This document shows, piece by piece, positions 52,350 to 61,463 of a stretch of 64,000 bases of DNA. This stretch comes from CAVYXK01 sp963708245 (GTDB lineage Bacteria; Pseudomonadota; Alphaproteobacteria; Acetobacterales; Acetobacteraceae), in NCBI GenBank assembly GCA_963708245.1, contig OY970201.1, positions 6,820,001 to 6,884,000 on the forward strand. The letters run 5' to 3'. Under the pieces are notes generated by a model. The model made no database searches, was not told the DNA's origin, and saw only the letters and a list, made by a program, of their open reading frames with translations. How positions within the stretch are numbered: the first letter of the stretch is position 1; every line of letters starts with the position of its first letter. The position numbers were made by a program, and so were the translations under genes.

Positions 52350-55328
52350 TCAGTTTGGAACCGCCACCTTTCCAGTGCTCACCATGAACAACTTCCAGTC
52401 CTCCGCCGGCGTCTGCGCCAGGCTCAGCGCACTGGCAAGATACGCCAGCCGATCGCGATCCGTGCCCTGCGCGGTGCAGAACCGGTCCTGCAGGAAGAAC
52501 GGCGGCGTCGCCTGATAATAGAACACCGCCTCCACCGCCGCCGGCTGCCCGGCAATGTCGGCCAACGGAATTTCATAACTCAGCGTGTCGCCACCGCCGC
52601 TCTCATAGGCGGGATCGCCATCGACGCCGACAGGGCTGGTGTCCTCCGCCAGGTCCGAGCCGGCCCCCAGCGCGCGCGATATCTCGATCCGCTGCGGCAA
52701 CGAGAGGAAACCGCTCGGCAGCAGCCGGTTGTCCTTCAGCTTGCCGCAGATCGACAGGAAGCTGGTGGTCAGCTCGCCCATCGGCGGCGCGCTGGGACCG
52801 CATTGCGCGGCGCCGCTTGCGGGCGGCGCCGTGACCAGTTCCTGGTAGATCTGCGCCTGGTCCTGCCGCGAAATCACCTGATAATGGGGCTGGTGCCGGT
52901 TGCTGCCCGGGCTTACCCGCCCGGCGCAGTCCGGCTTCCACCACAGCTCGCCGGCGATCGGCTGGCCATGCTGATCGAGGATCACCCCGGCGGCATCGGT
53001 CCGGCCGGACTCCCACAGCACCTTGCCGTTGTCATCCAGCACCCGGAAATCGATGAAGGCACGGCGGAACCCGACGCCCGAGGGAAACTTGTGCCCCGAC
53101 TTGTTGCTGACCGTCACCGCGGCGCTCAGCTTTCCCCCGGTGACCTCCGGGCCGGTCACGCTGATCGCCACCGTGCGCTTCGCCGCCTGATCGTACATCG
53201 CCTGCCGGGTGAAGGCGAGCGGCGGCTCGCCCATGCTGCCCAGCATCGGATCCTGTTTGGCGATACCCAGCACGTCACTGAACTGCGACGCCATGTCGAT
53301 CAGGAACACATTCAGCCCGACCAGCGTGTGCCGCGCGAAACCCTCGCGCACCGGCAGGTCGATGTCGCTGCCCGGTAGGCCGTCCTCCACCTGGGGGAAA
53401 TCGCTATATTCCTGGATGCTGGCGATCTTGCTGCGAAACGGCTTGCCCTGGGTATCGGTGTTCGGCATGTGACAGCTCTGGCAGGACTGCGCCAGTGAGC
53501 CAGGCCCGAACGGCAGCTTGCCGTCCGGCGTCTCCCCGGTGCGATAGGCGCTGAACGCCCATTCCGGATAAGTAGTCTGTTCGTAGGTATGCCCCAGCTC
53601 CTGCGTGCCCCGCAGCACCGGCAGGTGCACCGTGTGGCAGGTGCCGCACAGCTCAGGGCTGGTCACGGTGGCGCTCTCCTCCGGCGTGATGCCCATGGCG
53701 TGCTGCATCGGTACCTTCTTGGGGTCCTCGAACGGTCCGGCAAGCTGGTCGGTGGCGCCGACGAAGAAGCTGCCAGTGAAGGTGCGGGCGAAACCCGAGT
53801 TGTCCGGATTGAGATATGCCTGCCGCTGCGCCACGCAGCGATTCTGCGGCGCGTCCTGGTATTTCGCCGTCTCGGCCTTGCCGAGCACCATGTGGTGACA
53901 GGCGGTACACGAGACACCGTCACGCGCCAGCGCGCCCAGCGCCGCATGCGGCGCCGTCGGATTGCCGTCCGGATACGGCACCGCGTTCAAGGTCTCGCGC
54001 AGGAAATCAGGGCAGGTGGGCGCCGGCGCGCTGTCGATCGCCGCCTGTCGCTGCCCCAGAATGCCGTGGCAGCCGAGGCAGGTGTCCTGCACCTTGGGCG
54101 AGATCGCCGGGTGAAAAGTCTGCGTCTCGCTGGCGAGCTGGGCGAAGAAGATCGGGTCGCGGCCGGCCAAGCCCATCGGGCTGGTGCGCCAGGTGCCATA
54201 GGCCGACAGGTTGAACACCTTGCCGCTCTGGCTCGGCGCGGTCATCTCGTATTGCAGGCCGGTGCCGCCGGCGCTGTGGCAGCCGACGCACTGATCCGAC
54301 GTGACAAAGGCGCTCTGCGCGTTCGGGCCGGCGCCGGGAATCCAGGTGTGGTCGAATGATTGCGACGGCATGTGCAGGGTCGCCGGCGGCGCCAGCGGGG
54401 CCGCTGGGGGCGGCCGAAGCGACCGCAGGAAGGCGAGCGTCGCGGTGGCGGGCGGGCGAAGCACTACGGCTTCCTCCTCCAGCCGCAGCCTTTCGTGCTG
54501 CAGCACCTGCGAGAACCGCGTGAAGACTTGGTCCGACTGGTTCTGGAAGAAATCCTCGCTAAGGAAACTCAGGTAGCTGCCGGGCTCGCCCTTGATGTTG
54601 TCCAGGCTGGCGAAGGTCTGATTGTCACGCGCCGAGCCGTGGCAGCTGATGCAGTACCGGCCGAAGCCGGCGAGCGCCGGGGAATTGCTGGCGGGCGGCG
54701 GCCAGTCGGGCGTCCAGCCCGCCCAGCCGACCGCGGCCCAGAACCAGCCGTCGCGCGCGCCGGCGGCATCACGCACCATCACCGCCATGCCCTGCGTGTT
54801 CGGCCGCAGCTTCAGCAAGTCCGGAATGCGACAGGCCGAGGCCGGCGGCGGAGAGTACATCTCCTTTACCATGATCGCGCCTTCCGGGATCGGCGCGGGA
54901 TGCGCCGGAGTCTTTGCCGGATCGCTCGGGCGGTTGGCGCGCAGCCACGCCATCATTTCCGGCGAGTACCAGATCAGTACCGGAGAATGCGTGCCGTAAT
55001 AGCTGCCGGACCATGATCCGTTGCCCAGGGTGGCGATGTACGGCCCGGTGTCGCGCACCGTCTTGTCCATCTGCCAGCCCGCCGCAAAATTGCGGTGGCA
55101 CATCGCCGTGACATAGGTGTTGAGCGCAGTCTCGTACTGGTCGAGCGGCAGGGCGCTCGGCTTGCGCACGACCGGATCGAGCTTCGCGCACAGCGCCGGA
55201 TCCGTCGGTATCTGCGGCGTCTTCTGCTCATCTGCGCAAAGACCCGCTGCGCGGGCCGGAGCGGGAAGTCCGACGAGGCAGGCGATCATCCAGGCGCCAA
55301 GCCGTCGCAGGCGGAATTGATGCAGCAC
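52350..55328 (-). CDS. Secreted multiheme c-type cytochrome (six CxxCH)
   Basis: The 992-residue protein starts at GTG 55328 with a signal peptide (hydrophobic to about 28, ending ARA). It has six heme-binding motifs: CISCH 226, CVGCH 347, CLGCH 417, CTACH 474, CGTCH 561 and CQSCH 616. The C-terminal third has no heme site and looks beta-rich. It should be exported and matured by the Ccm system and could pass electrons to an extracytoplasmic acceptor. No quinol-oxidising partner is adjacent. The subfamily was not identified. Confidence 0.85.
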   Translation of the reverse strand: MLHQFRLRRLGAWMIACLVGLPAPARAAGLCADEQKTPQIPTDPALCAKLDPVVRKPSALPLDQYETALNTYVTAMCHRNFAAGWQMDKTVRDTGPYIATLGNGSWSGSYYGTHSPVLIWYSPEMMAWLRANRPSDPAKTPAHPAPIPEGAIMVKEMYSPPPASACRIPDLLKLRPNTQGMAVMVRDAAGARDGWFWAAVGWAGWTPDWPPPASNSPALAGFGRYCISCHGSARDNQTFASLDNIKGEPGSYLSFLSEDFFQNQSDQVFTRFSQVLQHERLRLEEEAVVLRPPATATLAFLRSLRPPPAAPLAPPATLHMPSQSFDHTWIPGAGPNAQSAFVTSDQCVGCHSAGGTGLQYEMTAPSQSGKVFNLSAYGTWRTSPMGLAGRDPIFFAQLASETQTFHPAISPKVQDTCLGCHGILGQRQAAIDSAPAPTCPDFLRETLNAVPYPDGNPTAPHAALGALARDGVSCTACHHMVLGKAETAKYQDAPQNRCVAQRQAYLNPDNSGFARTFTGSFFVGATDQLAGPFEDPKKVPMQHAMGITPEESATVTSPELCGTCHTVHLPVLRGTQELGHTYEQTTYPEWAFSAYRTGETPDGKLPFGPGSLAQSCQSCHMPNTDTQGKPFRSKIASIQEYSDFPQVEDGLPGSDIDLPVREGFARHTLVGLNVFLIDMASQFSDVLGIAKQDPMLGSMGEPPLAFTRQAMYDQAAKRTVAISVTGPEVTGGKLSAAVTVSNKSGHKFPSGVGFRRAFIDFRVLDDNGKVLWESGRTDAAGVILDQHGQPIAGELWWKPDCAGRVSPGSNRHQPHYQVISRQDQAQIYQELVTAPPASGAAQCGPSAPPMGELTTSFLSICGKLKDNRLLPSGFLSLPQRIEISRALGAGSDLAEDTSPVGVDGDPAYESGGGDTLSYEIPLADIAGQPAAVEAVFYYQATPPFFLQDRFCTAQGTDRDRLAYLASALSLAQTPAEDWKLFMVSTGKVAVPN

Positions 55329-55625
55329 CGACGTTCCCCCGCCTTGGCCACTTCACTGGAAGCAGCGAAGCAATCTAAACCACGTGGGAACGTGACGTAG
55401 CGGGACTAAGCCATTACTACAAAGTTAAATTCCTGCGCGGAAGGACGCGGCCCTCATGCGGGTCATCGCACGATTTGTGAAAAATCGTCCACTAAGTGCA
55501 GCCCCGGAATTCGTTTCGTTGGAATAAGCCCAACCTGCCTCGATGGTTTATTAGCCAGATACTGGGGCAAAACGTCTTTTCCGATGTGCGACCCGCGTCA
55601 GGTCGTCAGCGACCGTGCCCCTCTC
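55329..55625. other. Gap upstream of the cytochrome gene
   Basis: About 300 bp with no supported gene; it should hold the promoter of the multiheme cytochrome. Nothing recognisable was found. Confidence 0.4.
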
Positions 55626-55820
55626 CTATTCCGCCGCCACCATCCTCGGCATGGGCTGACCCTCGTTGCCGTACTTCTCCACCCAGGCCCGCCCGATCGC
55701 CGCAGCTTCTTCAGGCGTCAGCCAGGACCACTCGGCCCCGCGCGCACGAATGGCGATCCAGCGAGTTTCGCCGTGGACCAAACGCTCCTCCACGGAATAG
55801 GGGCCGACGGCGTGCGACAT
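55626..55820 (-). CDS. Small hypothetical protein (64 aa)
   Basis: Starts MSHAVGPYSVEERLVHGETR and ends GQPMPRMVAAE; the middle has WIAIRARGAEWSWLTPEEAAAIGRAWVEKYG. Composition and predicted strand-helix structure look genuine. The chosen Met at 55820 follows GGAAG, and an upstream in-frame extension is less protein-like. Function unknown. Confidence 0.6.
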   Translation of the reverse strand: MSHAVGPYSVEERLVHGETRWIAIRARGAEWSWLTPEEAAAIGRAWVEKYGNEGQPMPRMVAAE

Positions 55821-55986
55821 AGTTAACTTCCTTCGGGACGCAGGCAGGGCTAAAGACCGGCGACGAGTCGGTGCAACAAGAAAGCGCCATCCCGTCGCCG
55901 CAAAGGTGACATAATTCATAGCTCACGAAAATGTCAACGTCTCTTTTGACTTGACGGCGCTCGTCTGGTGAGGATTTTCGGCCCCG

Positions 55987-57987
55987 TTACCGCAAAGCCA
56001 CAACATGTCTCGGGCGGCCCCAGGACGCCGCCGCTGCCACAGCGCGCTCCACGTCTTCCTCCAGCATCAGGCCGACCGCCGCAAGCTCGCGGACGGCTTG
56101 GCCGATCGCCCGCACATAGGCCGTCTGGTCGGGATAGCGTTCCAGGATGGCGGGCCGAGGGTCGCCGGTGATGGCTCGGTCCGAGGCGGTCTCGGGGAAG
56201 GGGAAATAGCTGCCTTCGAACCGGTAGAGGGCGCCGTGCCCGAAGCCGCGGGCGCGTAGGTTCCAGCCGGTATAAGTGCCGAGCGGCGCCGCGACCATCG
56301 GCGCATGGACGCCTGCCAGGTCGTTGCCGTCGCGATCGACCGCCGGCACCAGCACGACGTAGCTCTTGCCCGGCGGCAGGTCCGGCGGCTCCTTGGTCAG
56401 AATGCCGGGCGTTTCCTCGCCGAAATCCATCAGCGGTAGCTCGTTGGGCCCGACAGGCGTTGCCACGCCGGGGATCGGCGGGAACTGCCGCCGCCATTCC
56501 TCCGCGGTGACCAGTGTGCCGTTGGCGCGTGTAGGGATGCGGCTCGGCGGTGGCGACGTGCCGTCGGTGGCCCAGCGGTCCATCGCATCGAGTGCGGCGC
56601 GGAACAGCGCCGAGGTGGCGACCGTGTTGGAATAGGCCTGGCACGCCGGAAGCTTCGCCGCCACGGCGTGCGGGTCGCCGAAATGTTGCGAGCTGGCCCA
56701 GGCGTAGATACGAACGCAGTCCGGCTGGGGCAGGTCGTTGCCCTCCGTGTCGGTGTGCACCAGTGAGCCGCGGCGGTTCCAATACTCTGTCGCCGTCTGG
56801 GTGTGGATCACCAGCGGATCCGTCTCTGGCCGCTTGAGGATGGCATCTCGCCGGCCCGTCAGGTGGTCAGTGCTGAAGGCGTAGGAGAACGGGAAGCTGT
56901 CGGCCGGGTTGAAATGGTCTTCGTACTGCTGGCCGCCGGACACGATCGGGCCGGCGAACCGGTGGTTCAGCCATTTCCGCCCCGCGCCAGCGACATGCGG
57001 CATCACGCCATCAAACACCCGCCGTCCCTCGGCGTCGGCATTGAAGCCGCGATAGACGAAATCGCGCAGGCAGCGCCCGGTCTGCGAGCGGCCCCAGGCA
57101 TAGGCTTTCTGCACGCCCTGTACCGGATTGCCGGCTTCGGCGTGCTTAAGGAAGCTCACGAAGTCCCGCACCGCGATATGGCCGAGCCCGTGCACCAGCG
57201 GGTCCTTCGCCGTGTAAACCAGCTCGTAGATCCAGCCTGGCTCGAACCCGTCAGGCACATGGATATGCGCTGCCGAGGGGATGATCGCGCGCTCCGATTC
57301 GCCGGTCTCGCCGCCGCTGCCGCCCTCAGTGCGGGCGAAGCACCAGGCGTCGGGTGGGATCAGGATACGCTCGTCGTACGGATAACGGCGGCGAGTTAGG
57401 CGCGCCCGGCCGGTGTCGAGCGAAACTGTCGGATAGCTGCGCGCCGCCACCTTGCCGGACAGCGGGAGCGTGGAGGTCCCGGGTTGGTCCTGGATGTATT
57501 CAACGCGCACCAAGCCAGTGATCGGCCGCCCGTGATCGGTCGCAATCGGCAGATCGATCACCATCCGCCCATTGCCCGGCAGTAGGTCGCCTTCCCACGC
57601 GAGCCAGGCGACCACATAGCCGCGCCGCATCAGGAATCCATTGCCGGCATCCTCAATCGATAGCGGGTCGTTGCTGGCCGACGCGTCGTTGAAGAATTGC
57701 AGAGCGCGCTTGTGGCCGCGGTTGCCGTAATCGAAGAACAATCGCCGGTTCGAGCGTGCCATATCGACCGGCTTCAGGATCATGAAATCGGCGACGAACT
57801 CTGCCCGTCCGTGCGGATCGATCGGCGCCTTGTCGAGATCGACCACGTCGGCATTTTCCCGCGCGCGCGGGTCCACGGCGAAATGTGCCCGCCCGACGAG
57901 TCGCTCATACGGTCCGGCCGTTCCGAATACGTATCCGCCGGCGAATTCCTGCCGCGCAGCAATCCGAAGCTCAACCGTTCCACTCAT
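55987..57987 (-). CDS. Large alpha/beta hydrolase-domain protein (Abhydrolase_10-like)
   Basis: The 666-residue protein matches the PF20091-type family: FDYGNRGHKRALQFFNDA, GYVVAWLAWEGDL, YAWGRSQTGRCLRDFVYRGFN with the nucleophile-elbow-like GRSQTG serine, and a late LERYPDQTAYVRAIGQAVREL. There is no signal peptide. GGAGACATTGCG precedes the ATG. Substrate unknown; homologues occur near degradation genes. Confidence 0.83.
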   Translation of the reverse strand: MSGTVELRIAARQEFAGGYVFGTAGPYERLVGRAHFAVDPRARENADVVDLDKAPIDPHGRAEFVADFMILKPVDMARSNRRLFFDYGNRGHKRALQFFNDASASNDPLSIEDAGNGFLMRRGYVVAWLAWEGDLLPGNGRMVIDLPIATDHGRPITGLVRVEYIQDQPGTSTLPLSGKVAARSYPTVSLDTGRARLTRRRYPYDERILIPPDAWCFARTEGGSGGETGESERAIIPSAAHIHVPDGFEPGWIYELVYTAKDPLVHGLGHIAVRDFVSFLKHAEAGNPVQGVQKAYAWGRSQTGRCLRDFVYRGFNADAEGRRVFDGVMPHVAGAGRKWLNHRFAGPIVSGGQQYEDHFNPADSFPFSYAFSTDHLTGRRDAILKRPETDPLVIHTQTATEYWNRRGSLVHTDTEGNDLPQPDCVRIYAWASSQHFGDPHAVAAKLPACQAYSNTVATSALFRAALDAMDRWATDGTSPPPSRIPTRANGTLVTAEEWRRQFPPIPGVATPVGPNELPLMDFGEETPGILTKEPPDLPPGKSYVVLVPAVDRDGNDLAGVHAPMVAAPLGTYTGWNLRARGFGHGALYRFEGSYFPFPETASDRAITGDPRPAILERYPDQTAYVRAIGQAVRELAAVGLMLEEDVERAVAAAASWGRPRHVVALR

Positions 57988-58441
57988 CGCAATGTCTCCG
58001 TCGCTGGCCGGAAAAGCTGGCCGCGATCATGTGCCTGGCGTCAAGACGGACGACGGCGACTGCTCCGGACAAACTGGCTGTGGTCAAACCGTCACGGCTG
58101 GATGTGCATAACCGACTGACGTCAGACACATGCGGCGTAACGAGAACAATCGCTATCGCCTTCAACCGCGAGCGGGATCGGTCCCGGCAAACGAGAACGG
58201 TCGCGCGGACCGACTACTGGGGCGGGCGGCGGCCACGGCATTCTTAGATGTCAGCAAGGTCGCCTAATATCTGTGCGAAAAGTCCGTTCTGCCCATGAGG
58301 CGGGCAATCCTGTGCACGCCGGATTGGCATCGAGGCCGACTCGCATGGCACGCCGCTTGCTGACCCGGCAATGGGTGCCGGAACGCGCCCCGCTGCCGGC
58401 TGTCCGGCGCGCCAACCGACCAACGGGGGAGAGTGCTTCAT
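57988..58441. other. Intergenic region carrying the urt promoter
   Basis: About 450 bp between the divergent hydrolase and urtA genes. The only recognised element is the sigma-54 site at 58346-58361. No coding sequence is supported; enhancer sites for NtrC would be expected upstream of the promoter but none was clear. Confidence 0.5.
58346..58361 (+). promoter_or_regulatory. Sigma-54 (-24/-12) promoter of urtABCDE
   Basis: TGGCACG-CCGC-TTGCT matches the RpoN consensus at every conserved position with the exact spacing. It lies about 80 bp upstream of urtA. Together with the amt site this suggests nitrogen control through NtrC. Confidence 0.88.
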
Positions 58442-59797
58442 ATGACTTCCAAACGGATTTCGCTGGGCCGCAGACATCTCGGAACGCTGGGCGTCGGACT
58501 TGCCGCCGCCGCCACGGGGTTGCGCGCCCTTCCTGCCATCACGCGCACCGCCACCGCCGCTCCCGCCGCATCCGGCGAACCGATCAAAGTCGGCATCCTG
58601 CATTCGCTCTCCGGCACCATGGCGATCAGCGAGACCACGCTGAAGGACGTCATGCTCATGCTGATCGAGGAGCAGAACAAGAAAGGCGGCCTGATGGGCC
58701 GCAAGCTGGAAGCCGTGGTGGTCGATCCGGCGTCCAACTGGCCGCTGTTCGCCGAAAAGGCGCGCCAACTCCTCAGTGTCGATAAGGTCGCCGCGGTGTT
58801 CGGCTGCTGGACTTCGGTCTCCCGCAAATCCGTGCTGCCGGTGTTCGAGGAGCTCAACGGCATCCTGTTCTACCCGGTGCAGTACCAAGGTCAGGAGTGC
58901 AGCCGCAACGTGTTCTACACCGGCGCCGCGCCGAATCAGCAGGCGATCCCGGCAGTCGATTACCTGATGTCGGAAGAGCAGGTGCAGCGCTGGGTGCTGG
59001 CAGGCACGGACTATGTCTATCCGCGCACCACCAATCAGATCCTGGAGGCCTATCTGAAACTAAAGGGCGTGACGCCCGCCGATCTGATGATCAACTACAC
59101 GCCGTTCGGCTTCTCCGACTGGCAGAGCATCGTTTCGCAGATCAAGCAGTTCGGCTCCGGCGGCAAGAAGACCGCCGTGGTTTCCACGATCAACGGCGAT
59201 GCCAACGTGCCTTTCTACAAGGAGCTCGGCAACCAGGGCGTCAAAGCGACCGACATCCCGGTGGTGGCGTTCAGTGTCGGCGAGGAAGAGCTGGCCGGCA
59301 TGGACACCAAGCCGCTGGTCGGCCACCTGGCGGCGTGGAACTATTTCGAAAGCGTCGATACGCCCCAGAACAAGACGTTCATCGACACCTGGCACAACTT
59401 CATCAAGAACCCGAAGCGCACCACCAACGATCCGATGGAGGCGCACTACATCGGCTTCAACATGTGGGTGAAGGGTGTCGAGAAGGCCGGCACCACCGAC
59501 CCGAACGCGGTGATCGACGCGATGATCGGCGTCGCCGTTCCGAACCTGTCGGGCGGATACTCGGCGATGATGCCGAACCACCACATCACCAAGCCTGTGC
59601 TGATCGGCGAGATCCAGGACGACGGGATGTTCAACATCGTCTCCCAGACCCCCGGTCTTGTCGTGGCGCAGGAATGGTCGCCCTACGTCGCCGAGACCGC
59701 CGAGCTGATCGGCGATTGGCGCAAGCCCCTCTACTGCGGCGCGTTCAACGTCAAGACCGGGACCTGCGGCAGCGGCGGTGCCCCAAAGAAAGCCTGA
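58442..59797 (+). CDS. urtA: Urea ABC transporter substrate-binding protein
   Basis: The 451-residue periplasmic protein has an N-terminal RR-containing signal (LGRRHLG, hydrophobic to about 40) and a periplasmic-binding fold matching UrtA: KVGILHSLSGTMAISETTLKDV, FGCWTSVSRKSVLPVFE, FYPVQYQGQECSRNVFYTGAAPNQQ. It binds urea and delivers it to UrtBC. GGGGGAGAG precedes ATG 58442. It is the first gene of urtABCDE, behind the sigma-54 promoter. Confidence 0.95.
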   Translation: MTSKRISLGRRHLGTLGVGLAAAATGLRALPAITRTATAAPAASGEPIKVGILHSLSGTMAISETTLKDVMLMLIEEQNKKGGLMGRKLEAVVVDPASNWPLFAEKARQLLSVDKVAAVFGCWTSVSRKSVLPVFEELNGILFYPVQYQGQECSRNVFYTGAAPNQQAIPAVDYLMSEEQVQRWVLAGTDYVYPRTTNQILEAYLKLKGVTPADLMINYTPFGFSDWQSIVSQIKQFGSGGKKTAVVSTINGDANVPFYKELGNQGVKATDIPVVAFSVGEEELAGMDTKPLVGHLAAWNYFESVDTPQNKTFIDTWHNFIKNPKRTTNDPMEAHYIGFNMWVKGVEKAGTTDPNAVIDAMIGVAVPNLSGGYSAMMPNHHITKPVLIGEIQDDGMFNIVSQTPGLVVAQEWSPYVAETAELIGDWRKPLYCGAFNVKTGTCGSGGAPKKA

Positions 59798-59816
59798 GGC
59801 AATGGCGCGCGTTGCC

Positions 59817-59839
59817 CCCCCTCCCCTTGCGGGAGGGGG
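59817..59839. repeat. Dispersed palindrome between urtA and urtB
   Basis: CCCCCTCCC and GGGAGGGGG form a perfect 9-bp stem around CTTGC. It resembles the palindromes at 8061, 32907 and 48843 and could form a hairpin that reduces expression of the permease genes relative to urtA. Confidence 0.6.
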
Positions 59840-59876
59840 CTGGTGGGAGGGTGCCGCGGGAGTGAGGCGAGGAGCC

Positions 59877-61463
59877 ATGCGGCTCCTCGCACTCCTGCTC
59901 ATCCTCATCTCAACCGCACCACTCCCCGCCCGCGCCGACACCGCTTCCGATGCATTCGCCAAGCTCGCCTCACCGAGCTTCGACGCTATCCGCCAAGGCG
60001 TCGAAGCCCTCGCCTACTCCGGCGACAAGCGCGCACTGCCCGTCATCACCGCTCTGCATGACGGCGAGCTCTATGTCCGCCCCGACGGTGCACTGTTTAT
60101 TCGCGATCATACCGGAGCCTTCCTCGACGCCGTCACCGGCAAGCCAGCCCCTGACGTGACTGCCGATGCGCTGAAGAAAGTTCGCGTCAACAACCCGGTC
60201 CGCGAGCGCATTAATGATGCGCTCGGTGCACTGCGTCTGTTCTCACCCGATCCCGCCGTGCGCACCGCTGCCGCCGAGGCGGTGTTCCACGCCCACGACC
60301 CGCACGCCCTGCCCGCCCTCGACAAAGCCATAACAACCGAAACCGACCTGAGCGTGAAGTTGCACATGCAACAGGCGCGTGCTGCCGCGCTGCTGTTCTC
60401 CGCATCTCCCTCGGTCGGCGACCGACTCGCCGCTGTCGCCACCATTCGCGCGCGCGGCGATATCGACGCGCGCAGCCTGCTTGCCTCCCTCTCTGGCCAG
60501 CCGCCTGCGGTCGCTGCCGCGGCCGAGGCCGGCGTGCGGGCGATCGACCGCGTCATCGCGCTGTGGAACGTCGCGCAGAGCGTCTATTACGGGATGTCGC
60601 TCGGTTCCGTGTTGCTGCTGGCTGCCGCTGGACTGGCGATCACCTTCGGCGTCATGGGCGTCATCAACATGGCGCACGGCGAGATGGTGATGCTCGGGGC
60701 CTACACCACCTTCGTGGTGCAGCAGACGATCCACTCCGTCGCCCCCGGCCTGTACGGCGCCAGCCTGCCGATTGCCATCCCGCTCGCCTTCCTGGTCTCT
60801 GGCCTGATCGGCATCGCCATCGAGCGCACGCTGATTCGCTGGCTCTACGGTCGGCCGCTGGAAACCCTGCTCGCCACATGGGGGCTGTCGCTGGTGCTGC
60901 AGCAGGCGGTCCGCTCCATCTTCGGCGCCCACAATCTCGACGTCGACACACCGGGCTGGATGAGCGGGGAGGTACATCTCGCCGGACTGACGATCACCCT
61001 CAATCGCCTTGCCATTATGATCTTCTCCGCCTGCGTTATGGCGGCGTTGATGGCTGCGCTGCGATGGACGCCGCTCGGCCTCCGCATGCGTGCCGTCACG
61101 CAGAACCGCGAGATGGCAGCAGCGATGGGCATCCGTACGCCGTGGATCGATGCGCTGACATTCGGCCTGGGATCTGGCGTGGCGGGCATGGCCGGCGTGG
61201 CGCTCAGCCAGATCGACAATGTCAGCCCCAATCTCGGACAAAGCTACATCATCGACAGTTTCATGGTGGTCGTGTTCGGCGGCGTCGGAAATCTCTGGGG
61301 CACTATTCTCGGTGCGCTCACCCTCGGGGTGGTGAACAAGTTCCTCGAACCCTTCGCCGGTGCGGTGCTCGGCAAGATCGTCGTGCTGGTGGGGCTGATC
61401 CTGTTCATCCAGCGCCGGCCGCGCGGGATGTTCCCGCTCAAGGGCCGGGCGGCCGAGGCATGA
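59877..61463 (+). CDS. urtB: Urea ABC transporter permease
   Basis: The 528-residue protein has a signal peptide and a periplasmic helical-repeat domain (about 20-230) typical of UrtB, then the LivH-like permease domain (about 235-520): GVMGVINMAHGEMVMLGAY, RAVTQNREMAAAMGI, FGGVGNLWGTILGAL. ATG 59877 follows GAGGCGAGGAGCC; the earlier in-frame region is repeat sequence. It overlaps urtC by 4 bp. Confidence 0.95.
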   Translation: MRLLALLLILISTAPLPARADTASDAFAKLASPSFDAIRQGVEALAYSGDKRALPVITALHDGELYVRPDGALFIRDHTGAFLDAVTGKPAPDVTADALKKVRVNNPVRERINDALGALRLFSPDPAVRTAAAEAVFHAHDPHALPALDKAITTETDLSVKLHMQQARAAALLFSASPSVGDRLAAVATIRARGDIDARSLLASLSGQPPAVAAAAEAGVRAIDRVIALWNVAQSVYYGMSLGSVLLLAAAGLAITFGVMGVINMAHGEMVMLGAYTTFVVQQTIHSVAPGLYGASLPIAIPLAFLVSGLIGIAIERTLIRWLYGRPLETLLATWGLSLVLQQAVRSIFGAHNLDVDTPGWMSGEVHLAGLTITLNRLAIMIFSACVMAALMAALRWTPLGLRMRAVTQNREMAAAMGIRTPWIDALTFGLGSGVAGMAGVALSQIDNVSPNLGQSYIIDSFMVVVFGGVGNLWGTILGALTLGVVNKFLEPFAGAVLGKIVVLVGLILFIQRRPRGMFPLKGRAAEA

